Shown here piece after piece: positions 36,102-43,356 of a stretch of DNA of 64,000 bases (position 1 is its first letter; each line of letters begins with the position of its first letter). The DNA comes from Nostoc parmelioides FACHB-3921 (lineage in GTDB: Bacteria; Cyanobacteriota; Cyanobacteriia; Cyanobacteriales; Nostocaceae): positions 62,001 to 126,000 of the forward strand of contig NZ_JACJQL010000003.1 of the NCBI RefSeq assembly GCF_014696625.1, written 5' to 3'. The notes beneath the pieces were generated by a model. That model saw only the letters and a list, made by a program, of their open reading frames with translations, made no database searches and was not told where the DNA came from. A program made the position numbers and the translations under genes.

Positions 36102-37305
36102 AATTTTAGTAATTGAAGATGAAGAGTCGGTCAGGGAAAATATTTTAGATTTGCTACAAGCTGAAGATTTTCATACCGTGTCTGCGGCTAATGGACGCAT
36201 TGGCATAAATTTAGCATTGGCAGAATTTCCCGATTTAATTTTGTGTGATATGATGATGCCCGAAGTTGATGGTTACGGGGTATTATCAGCATTGCGCCAA
36301 GAACCATTAACGGCAACCATTCCTTTCATTTTTCTAACAGCAAAATCTGCCAAAGCAGATTTCCGCCAAGGGATGGATATGGGTGCAGATGATTACCTAA
36401 CTAAACCATTTACCAGGGCGGAATTACTCAGTGCTGTGATGAATCGTTTAGAAAGGCAGGCTACTTTAAAAAAGTACTTAATAAATCACAATGGTATTAA
36501 AATATCATCTCCAAAAACGCAATTGTTGGAGATGAGTCTACACAAAGTCATTCAACAACAGAAATTTCAAGAGTTTGAGGTGCAATATCAGCCTATCGTT
36601 GATATTGCTTCAGGAAAAATAGTTGCGGCAGAAAGTTTATTACGTTGGCACAGTCCCGAATTAGGTTTTGTTTCCCCTTCAGAATTTATTCCATTAGCAG
36701 AGTCCACAGGTTTAATCGTGCCAATTGGTCAATGGGTAATAGCCAATGTTTGTCACCAAATTAAAAGTTGGCATGATTCTGGAGTGGATTTCTTAACCAT
36801 TTCCGTGAATTTATCAGCAATGGAATTTAATAAACCAGATTTAATTCAGAGAATTACTGAAGCTTTAAAAACCAATAACATAGCACCACATTATTTGGAG
36901 ATAGAATTAACTGAAAGCATGATTATGCAAGACTTAAATAGTGCAATTTTTACCATGAACGAATTGCAATCTTTAGGTGTTAGGCTTGCTATTGATGATT
37001 TTGGTACAGGTTACTCTTCTTTAATTTATCTCAAGAATTTGCCAGTTAATACACTGAAAATTGACAGGTACTTTATTCATAATGTTGCCAAAGATAAGCA
37101 AAAATCTGCTATTACCAAAGCTTTAATAGAAATGGCACACAATATGAATATGCAGGTAGTAGCTGAAGGTGTAGAAACAGAATCAGAACTATATTTTTTA
37201 AAACAAAATAAGTGTGATGCAATGCAAGGATTTCTCTTTAGTCGTCCATTACCAGCAGTAGAATTTGAAAATTTTCTGTGGAATAATAAACACTTGTCTG
37301 TATAA
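36094..37305 (+). CDS. Response regulator with EAL phosphodiesterase domain
   Basis: A 403-residue protein. The receiver domain has phospho-acceptor Asp52 (LCDMMMP) and Lys104 (YLTKPF). After a linker, an EAL domain (about 150-395) should hydrolyse cyclic di-GMP. The signature reads AESLLRW (ESL instead of EAL, still fitting ExLxR), and VNLSA, ELTES, DDFGTGYSSL, LKIDRYFI and VVAEGVET are all present, so the catalytic set looks complete. Its start lies inside the end of the giant kinase gene, which makes that kinase the likely phosphodonor. A terminator follows at 37349. Confidence 0.94.
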   Translation: MIKILVIEDEESVRENILDLLQAEDFHTVSAANGRIGINLALAEFPDLILCDMMMPEVDGYGVLSALRQEPLTATIPFIFLTAKSAKADFRQGMDMGADDYLTKPFTRAELLSAVMNRLERQATLKKYLINHNGIKISSPKTQLLEMSLHKVIQQQKFQEFEVQYQPIVDIASGKIVAAESLLRWHSPELGFVSPSEFIPLAESTGLIVPIGQWVIANVCHQIKSWHDSGVDFLTISVNLSAMEFNKPDLIQRITEALKTNNIAPHYLEIELTESMIMQDLNSAIFTMNELQSLGVRLAIDDFGTGYSSLIYLKNLPVNTLKIDRYFIHNVAKDKQKSAITKALIEMAHNMNMQVVAEGVETESELYFLKQNKCDAMQGFLFSRPLPAVEFENFLWNNKHLSV

Positions 37306-37348
37306 AAAATAGTCAAATAATTACTACCGTGAACAAAACGTTAACTTG

Positions 37349-37381
37349 ACAATTACTAAGATATAGTAATAATTGTTTTTT
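37349..37381 (+). terminator. Intrinsic terminator after the receiver-EAL gene
   Basis: ACAATTACTA pairs with TAGTAAT.AATTGT (one bulge) and is followed by six T. It separates the kinase/EAL pair from the next receiver-kinase gene. Confidence 0.7.
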
Positions 37382-37461
37382 GATAATTTTTTTATAAACA
37401 AAAATCAGTAGTTATCCATACAATCTTATGCAATTATTTAAAATTTATTTTGTTGGCAAAT

Positions 37462-38625
37462 ATGAATAAAATTCTGGTTATTGAAGATGATATCCATGTA
37501 CGCCAAAATATCTTAGATTTGTTGGAAGGTGAAGGATTTAACATACTTGAAGCGCATAATGGACTCCTTGGTGTGAAATTAGCTCAAGAAGAAATTCCTG
37601 ACTTAATTATTTGCGATGTCATGATGCCAGAACTAGATGGATATGAAGTTTTAAAGGTACTACGCCAACGCTCAGAAACGGCCATAATTCCTTTAATTTT
37701 TCTAACTGCTAAGTCTGATAAGAATGATTTCCGTCAAGGTATGGAAATGGGAGCAGATGATTATATCATCAAACCTTTTACAAGAGCAGAGCTATTAGCA
37801 GCTATTGCTTGTCGATTAGAAAAACATATCACAATTAAACAAGAGAATCAAAGAAAACTAGATAATCTACGCAACAGTATTACTTTATCTTTGCCTCACG
37901 AAATGCGAACACCTTTAAATGGGATATTAGGCTTTTCTCAAATTCTGATGGAAGAGAGTGATAGTCTTGATTCGCAAGCAATCCAGGAAATGGCAGAATC
38001 TATCTATCTATCTGGTGAACGTCTATTTGGCTTGATTCAAAACTTTTTAATATATGCAGAGTTAGAAGTTATGGGAACTGACCCCCAGCAAATTAAATTG
38101 CTGCAAAGTCAAACTACCATATTTCCTAATCTAACACTAATGGAAATCATTAGCGAAAAAGCGAAAAAAGCAGGAAGAGAAGGCGATTTACGGTTAGAAC
38201 TACATCCTTGTAGTATAATGATTTCCACAGCTAAGATTGCTAAAATTATAGAAGAATTATTAGATAATGCTTTCAAATTTTCTCCTCCAGGTAGCCTAGT
38301 TCAAATCAAAAGTCAGGTTATTAACAATTGCTTAATCTTATCATTCATCGATCATGGACGAGGAATTACGGCAGCGCAAATTGCCGAATTAGGAGCGTAT
38401 CAGCAATTTGAACGCAAACTTTATGAGCAGCAAGGTTCTGGATTAGGTTTAACTATTGCTAAACGCATAGCCGAACTACATGGCGGCAAATTAAAAATTC
38501 ACAGCAAGCCACAAGAAAAAACTATTGTGCAGGTAGTACTACCATGTAGCCAGCGAAAGGAAGATTACTTTGACAATACGTACTATCAAAAATCGTCAAC
38601 TATAGGAATCCGACTTGATTATTGA
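37462..38625 (+). CDS. Receiver-histidine kinase hybrid
   Basis: A 387-residue protein with an N-terminal receiver (Asp52 in ICDVMMP, Lys in YIIKPF), then HisKA with His146 (LPHEMRTPLNG), then an ATPase domain (ELLDNAFKFS, DHGRGIT, GSGLGLTIAKR). Its receiver is strongly similar to that of the preceding receiver-EAL protein (ILVIEDD..VR.NILDLL, LTAKS.K.DFRQGM.MGADDY), so the two receivers probably arose by duplication. It could take phosphate from the giant kinase and pass the signal on. I use the ATG at 37462; the TTG codons upstream are less likely. Confidence 0.92.
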   Translation: MNKILVIEDDIHVRQNILDLLEGEGFNILEAHNGLLGVKLAQEEIPDLIICDVMMPELDGYEVLKVLRQRSETAIIPLIFLTAKSDKNDFRQGMEMGADDYIIKPFTRAELLAAIACRLEKHITIKQENQRKLDNLRNSITLSLPHEMRTPLNGILGFSQILMEESDSLDSQAIQEMAESIYLSGERLFGLIQNFLIYAELEVMGTDPQQIKLLQSQTTIFPNLTLMEIISEKAKKAGREGDLRLELHPCSIMISTAKIAKIIEELLDNAFKFSPPGSLVQIKSQVINNCLILSFIDHGRGITAAQIAELGAYQQFERKLYEQQGSGLGLTIAKRIAELHGGKLKIHSKPQEKTIVQVVLPCSQRKEDYFDNTYYQKSSTIGIRLDY

Positions 38626-38636
38626 AAAAATTTAAG

Positions 38637-38874
38637 TGAGCTATTTTGCTTTTAAGTTGCACAATCCATAGTGATATCTGTTGACTGTGAGGCAGTTGCA
38701 GTTTTCTCTACGTTCGCAGAGCGTGTCGGAGACAGAGGCTGCGCCAAGGCGGTTTTCGTCATAGGCGGAATGCCTTCCCGTAGGGTATGCGAACTGCCTC
38801 ACCCGGAGAGTTGACCGTTGACACTCAACAGCACCGATTATGTAGTTATGCAATTTAGACGCGCATTACCTTAT
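38637..38874 (+). repeat. MITE-like palindromic element, copy B (interrupted)
   Basis: Left part (GAGCTATTTTGCTTTTAAG... to about 38686) and right part (about 38803-38874, ending in GCGCATTACCTTAT) match copies A and C. The two halves are separated by a 116-bp palindromic insert at 38687-38802. Confidence 0.8.
38687..38802. repeat. Palindromic repeat nested inside MITE copy B
   Basis: Flanked by perfect 11-bp inverted repeats (GTGAGGCAGTT / AACTGCCTCAC). The inside consists of GC-rich short palindromes of the type scattered through this window. It interrupts the centre of the MITE-like element. Confidence 0.8.
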
Positions 38875-39025
38875 CTGTGGGGCGGGCATTGTCCAACGCC
38901 ACTACCTCCGAACAGGGGAACCCTTTTGGCAGTTGCTTCCCTACGTATATTTCAGAGATTAAGTATGAATCCTATTTTAGTTTCAGTTAAGTATTTGCAG
39001 CGAACACAAGATTAGGGGCTAATAT

Positions 39026-39164
39026 GCTTACGGCAGGAGCCTTACACCGCAGAAACAGGACTTTAGGGAAAACTGCACTAGCCAATGAACTACTCCTTAC
39101 TGTCTTTAGTAAAAGCTTAAGCATTGCTCAGATTGCGATTGGCTCTTTGGGCAATGCCGTAAGC
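39026..39164. other. Multi-stem structured region upstream of the NACHT gene
   Basis: Perfect 10-bp inverted repeats (GCTTACGGCA / TGCCGTAAGC) close a 139-base region. Within it, further stems can be drawn: GCAG/CTGC, TTACT/AGTAA and ATTGC/GCAAT. The layout is that of a multi-branched RNA or a small palindromic element. It matches no RNA family I recognise. Confidence 0.45.
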
Positions 39165-39270
39165 TAGTTGGGTATGTAGATTTGGCTGACTCAAGTTCTA
39201 TTATGTACAACGGATGTTTGCGATCGCGTTGGGGTTTTTGTATAAGTTAGTATATAACTTGTATATTTTG

Positions 39271-39276
39271 TATAAT
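39271..39276 (+). promoter_or_regulatory. Candidate -10 box and operator-like palindrome of the NACHT gene
   Basis: A perfect TATAAT stands 18 bases before the ATG, so the leader would be very short. Directly upstream is the inverted repeat AAGTTA-N5-TAACTT (39244-39260) inside longer TATA-rich symmetry, a plausible operator. The -35 element is weak. Confidence 0.4.
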
Positions 39277-39294
39277 AACGGACAAATTGTTGTC

Positions 39295-41619
39295 ATGGCA
39301 AAGCGATCGCTCCAAGCCTCTGCTGAAGGTATTAGAAAAGCAAAGCAGGCTTTTAAGCGCAAAGGATGGACACAAGAATATCTGGCGGCGGAAGTTGGTT
39401 TAGAAACACGTCAGTCAATATGGAAATTTTTTACTGGTAAACCTATAGATCGTCATGTCTTTAATGATATTTGCTTTGCGCTAGAACTGGAGACAGCAGA
39501 AATTTACCAACAATCCGTTGAAAATTATTTATATTTAGAATGTGACGAAGATAGCCTACTAGATATTAATTTTTTGGTACAAAAATTACGCTCTCTTCAT
39601 CACGAAAAAATCCATTCCCAATGCAGCACATTACATCTTTTAGATATTGCTAGACCAATTTCACTTAATGATATTTATATTGATGTCAACATAAATGAAG
39701 ATATTTATAGTAAAAGATGGTTAGACATTCAAGATTTACAAAAAGTAGGCTCTCATAAAACTAATAACCCCATTATTGCACAACGAGACCAAAAATTGAT
39801 TGGGGGTTTGGAAGCTCTGCAAAAATATTCCAAAATGATATTATTGGGAAAATTAGGCTCAGGTAAAACCACATTTTTACAATCAGTTGCTCTTAGCTGC
39901 GCTCAAGGAATATTTCAGCCAAATTACTTACCTATTTTTGTCAATCTCAAAGACTTTGCGGAAGATGTTAAAGACTTTCGGCAACTTAGCTTATTTAAAT
40001 ATATACTCGACCATGTGATGAATTTTGGCATTACTGAAGGAGAATTGAAAGCTGTATTATCTCATGGCAGAGCTTTAATTTTGTTAGATAGTTTAAATGA
40101 GTTTATAAGCAACAACCATGAAAAAAACATCAATAAAATTCACAGCTTTATCCAAAAATTTTATAAAAATAAAATAGTTATTACTTGCCGTAATGGTGCA
40201 AGCTATTCTAATTTTCATGGTTTTACAGAGGTGGAAATTGCTGATTTTGACACAACAAAAATCACAGCATTTGCTAATAAATGGTTCTTGAATATCGCCA
40301 ATAATTCTCCAGAAAAATCGAGATTTTTAGCACACAAATTTGTACAAAAAATCGAACTACAAGAAAATCATCGTCTTCTTGAGTTGGCTAACAGACCAGC
40401 TTTATTGATTCTTTGTTGTTTGGCCTTCCAGTCTGCGACAGATTTCCCTTTTCATCATTTTGATATTTATAAACAAGCATTGGATATGCTCTTAATACGC
40501 TACGATGATGTAAAAGGAATTCAAAATAATCAAACTGTGACTAATTTATCTCTGCTGCACAAAATCAAGCTACTTAGTCACATAGCAGCAATTAGCTTTC
40601 ATCAAAGGGATTATTTGCTCACTGAAACAAAACTCCAGCAAGTAATCACTGAATATCTAGTCCATCAAAGCAACGCTATGACTGATACAGATGCTTTGGA
40701 ACTAGAGAGTACCGCAATCATTAAAACAATTGAATTACAGCATGGTTTATTAGTTGAAAGGGCAAAAGGAATTTACTCTTTTTCTCATCTCATATTTCAA
40801 GAGTATTTTATAGCTAGAGAAATCGTAGCTAATGCTAATCATCAAACGCTGCAAGAATTAGTTAGCCATTTATCTGAACAACGATGGCATCAGGTATTTT
40901 TGCTAGTTGTGTGGATGCTACAACCAGTAGATGATTTATTAAAATTAATCAAGGAAAAGATTGATAATATAGTTGTCGGAAATCGCAAGTTACATCATTT
41001 TATGCAATGGGTAGAACACAAGTCTGCTCAAGTAGGTTATGTATACCATCCTGCCAGTGTACGTGCTTTTTACTTTAGTATAGCTTTACCTCCAGAGCAT
41101 CCCTTAGCTTGTAACCAAGATTTAGCAATATCCTTAGAGCATCAGTTTACTGGTAGTTTGTCTATAGACTTAGCATTAGATTTGGCTTTAACTAATGCAC
41201 TAACGATAAGTATGACAATGACGGCTGATATATTTTTTGCTAGGTTATCTACTTTAAATTTAGCTCTAGACTTGAAGCACTTATTAGTCAATCAGGTGTC
41301 GTTAAATAATTCACTGCAAAATATTAGAAATCAGTTACCCTCTTTTAGTCAAGGGAGAGAATACTTAAAAGCTTGGTGGCTAGCAAATGGACAAACATGG
41401 ACTGAAGAATTACGAGATATGATGATTAATGAGCGTAAGATTGGACTTAATTGGCAGTTCGGAAAACAAGACTTACAAGATTTGCAACAGTATTGGGATG
41501 CCAGCAAATTACTAATAGATTGTCTAAAATTGGCTAGAGATATTTCACCTACTTTATGTTATGAATTAGAGACAAGTTTATTTTTAGCTAAACAACATCA
41601 ATTAAATGTAATTACGTAG
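39295..41619 (+). CDS. HTH-NACHT STAND NTPase
   Basis: A 774-residue protein. The N-terminal helix-turn-helix-like domain (about 1-75, RSLQASAEGIRKAKQAF..GWTQEYLAAEVGLETRQSIWKFFTGKPID) is common to cyanobacterial STAND proteins. A NACHT NTPase follows with Walker A GKLGSGKT (185-192) and Walker B LLDSLNE (263-269), in which the second acidic position of the usual LLDGLDE is Asn268. The C-terminal 350 residues are helical and contain no WD40, TPR or LRR repeats. Bacterial NACHT proteins include antiphage sensors; a defence role here is inference. Upstream start codons would add unlike residues, so I use the ATG at 39295. It is a single gene. Confidence 0.88.
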   Translation: MAKRSLQASAEGIRKAKQAFKRKGWTQEYLAAEVGLETRQSIWKFFTGKPIDRHVFNDICFALELETAEIYQQSVENYLYLECDEDSLLDINFLVQKLRSLHHEKIHSQCSTLHLLDIARPISLNDIYIDVNINEDIYSKRWLDIQDLQKVGSHKTNNPIIAQRDQKLIGGLEALQKYSKMILLGKLGSGKTTFLQSVALSCAQGIFQPNYLPIFVNLKDFAEDVKDFRQLSLFKYILDHVMNFGITEGELKAVLSHGRALILLDSLNEFISNNHEKNINKIHSFIQKFYKNKIVITCRNGASYSNFHGFTEVEIADFDTTKITAFANKWFLNIANNSPEKSRFLAHKFVQKIELQENHRLLELANRPALLILCCLAFQSATDFPFHHFDIYKQALDMLLIRYDDVKGIQNNQTVTNLSLLHKIKLLSHIAAISFHQRDYLLTETKLQQVITEYLVHQSNAMTDTDALELESTAIIKTIELQHGLLVERAKGIYSFSHLIFQEYFIAREIVANANHQTLQELVSHLSEQRWHQVFLLVVWMLQPVDDLLKLIKEKIDNIVVGNRKLHHFMQWVEHKSAQVGYVYHPASVRAFYFSIALPPEHPLACNQDLAISLEHQFTGSLSIDLALDLALTNALTISMTMTADIFFARLSTLNLALDLKHLLVNQVSLNNSLQNIRNQLPSFSQGREYLKAWWLANGQTWTEELRDMMINERKIGLNWQFGKQDLQDLQQYWDASKLLIDCLKLARDISPTLCYELETSLFLAKQHQLNVIT

Positions 41620-41689
41620 GCCAAGTATGGGTAAAGAGAAGCTTTTGGACACGGTAGACTTTTATACAAAGTAGAATATTGATTCTAGC

Positions 41690-41800
41690 TTTCTCCTGCG
41701 GAGACACTAACGCGTAGCTTGCTTCCCCGTAGGGGTAGGGGAACACTTTGAGGGAATGCGTCTACCCTGCGGGTTCTGCTTGCGGTATGCTTGTTAGCCT
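41690..41800. repeat. Dispersed GC-rich palindromic repeat
   Basis: Pieces such as CCCCGTAGGGGTAGGGG and CTACCCTGCGGGTTCTGC are of the same type as near 13.56 and 17.4 kb. Noncoding. Confidence 0.6.
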
Positions 41801-41841
41801 TGGAAGATGAAACTATTTATTTTTAAAAATACTGTTTAGGG

Positions 41842-41931
41842 TATGGAGTCGCTACGAGTTCTGAGAAACAAGGATATAAGCAAATTACCAATTCTGCCAC
41901 TCTAGCTTATAACACTCGCTGCAACTCCATA
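41842..41931. repeat. 90-bp inverted-repeat element with a tRNA-like box
   Basis: 18-base arms (TATGGAGTCGCTACGAGT and ACTCGCTGCAACTCCATA) match at 15 of 18 positions as inverted repeats, with an inner 7-bp stem (TATAAGC / GCTTATA). The minus strand contains GAGTGGCAGAATTGGTA, which looks like the D-arm region of a leucine tRNA, but no anticodon stem or T arm can be folded, so it is not a working tRNA. Confidence 0.55.
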
Positions 41932-42023
41932 TAATCTCTGAAATTGAACGACGAAATCCAAAAATTCTTCAGATTAGAGGAGATGAGATGAGAAGGGAAC
42001 CGACTTGAATGCTGTACTTTTCG

Positions 42024-42296
42024 CTAATCAAAGGAATAATGTTTTTTCACGCCGCTTTGAATTTCCCATATACAGGACATTCCAGCCGGGAAGGTTACTA
42101 AATCGCCTTTACCCATTTGTACTGGTTGTCCGCCATGAGGCGTAACAATAACATCACCTTCTAAAAAGTAACAGGTCTCTTGAGTATCATAAGTCCAAGG
42201 AAATTTTGAGATTTCTTTTTGCCAAATTCCCCACTGGAAAACACCCAATTTCTGGAGTATTTCTGGACTAGGTTGATGCTCAATTTTTATTTCCAT
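42024..42296 (-). CDS. Small cupin-domain protein
   Basis: A 90-residue single-domain cupin of the DUF861 type (EETCYFLEGDVIVTPHGGQPVQMGKGDLVTFPAGMSCIWEI pattern, about 40-80). These small beta barrels often bind a metal or a small molecule. Only some of the usual His/Glu metal ligands are present, so catalysis is uncertain. It lies 22 bases downstream of the Mo-nitro_C gene on the same strand and is probably in the same transcript. Confidence 0.88.
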   Translation of the reverse strand: MEIKIEHQPSPEILQKLGVFQWGIWQKEISKFPWTYDTQETCYFLEGDVIVTPHGGQPVQMGKGDLVTFPAGMSCIWEIQSGVKKHYSFD

Positions 42297-42318
42297 ATAG
42301 TTTATTCTCGGTTCACAA

Positions 42319-42666
42319 TTAGCAGTAGGACTGGATGTCTTCTCCGCACTTATCTACTAAATAACACAAAGCACGAAAACGTAAACCAACAAATTGATCA
42401 TACAGGGGATTGAGCTTACACATGGGGGGAATGTGGGCAATAATCCGACCAAATACCACAATGTCACGCTCAAAAGGACACTGAGCAGGAATCAATTTTG
42501 CTATAAAGTGAGCTAGCTTACGATTTTGTATTTCTAGTGCATCAATCCATTGACGTAAAGGTTGTAGTGGATCAATTTTAGATTGAGTATTTTTTGGCTG
42601 ATTACCAATGGGATGAATAACAGCAGACAGGACAATATGTTGCTCTTTTGTTTTCAGCACAGTCAT
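42319..42666 (-). CDS. Mo-dependent nitrogenase C-terminal family protein (Mo-nitro_C)
   Basis: A 115-residue protein. From about residue 35 it matches the family named after a domain found in some cyanobacterial nitrogenase-related proteins: LRQWIDALEIQNRKLAHFIAKLIPAQCPFERDI..FGR...IPP.CKLNPLYDQ..GLRFRALCYL. Stand-alone versions are common in cyanobacteria and their function is unknown; the name does not show that it acts in nitrogenase. ATG with AGGAG upstream (minus strand). First gene of a probable two-gene unit with the cupin. Confidence 0.9.
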   Translation of the reverse strand: MTVLKTKEQHIVLSAVIHPIGNQPKNTQSKIDPLQPLRQWIDALEIQNRKLAHFIAKLIPAQCPFERDIVVFGRIIAHIPPMCKLNPLYDQFVGLRFRALCYLVDKCGEDIQSYC

Positions 42667-43356
42667 AATATTTAATCTCCTTTGAGAGAATCAACTATTT
42701 GCTATTTTGCAACTTACCATACAATCTTTAACCTGAAATTATGAGGAATTTGTGAGGATTGACAATTAAAGCATTTAAAGAGCTAATTTTCAGGAATATT
42801 GTAGGTAAATAGGGGGGACTGATTGTTATTTAAACTTAACTAGATTAGTAAGAACTGTCCCGTTAAATACAAAATAACAAAGAAAATATAAAAGTGGTAT
42901 TTCTTTAACTTATTGATTGCTAATATTCGAGATAGCAATCTCATATCTTAAATTTAAATCTCCAGTTCTGAAACTACACAGTACCTTAAGATGTACGTTT
43001 ACCAGCAAAAATACTCTTTGCTGAGGCTATAGCTATATTTCCTAAGGGTTAAACTATACGGATACTTGATTTTAGGGTATTGGGTATCAAATAAAATGTC
43101 TTATCGGTTACATAAACTGACCTGAATATTATTTAATAAGTTCCCAGTGATCCTCTGATAAGCATAAGCTAATGTACTTGTGTCTATTTTTTATCAAAAC
43201 CTGAATAAACTGACATCCTCCATACCAGAAAATACCCTTTTTTACAGTAAAACTAACAACCAAACGCAAGAAAATTTGAAAATTAAAAGAGACAAAATAT
43301 GTCTTAGGGAAATGGGAAGCAGAAGAAGAAGAGAACGGTTGATAGTTGACTGTTGA
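42667..43356. other. Long AT-rich intergenic region
   Basis: About 690 bases with no supported gene. The right end carries TTGACTG heptamers (about 43338-43365), which run up to the stop codon of the CPBP gene. The promoter of the Mo-nitro_C/cupin unit should lie at the left end. Confidence 0.5.

Noticed and set aside
39026..39164. Retron msr-msd RNA
   Set aside because: The inverted ends are suggestive, but there is no reverse transcriptase gene in the window.
41842..41931. Functional tRNA-Leu
   Set aside because: Only the D-arm-like box matches; anticodon stem, T arm and acceptor end cannot be folded.
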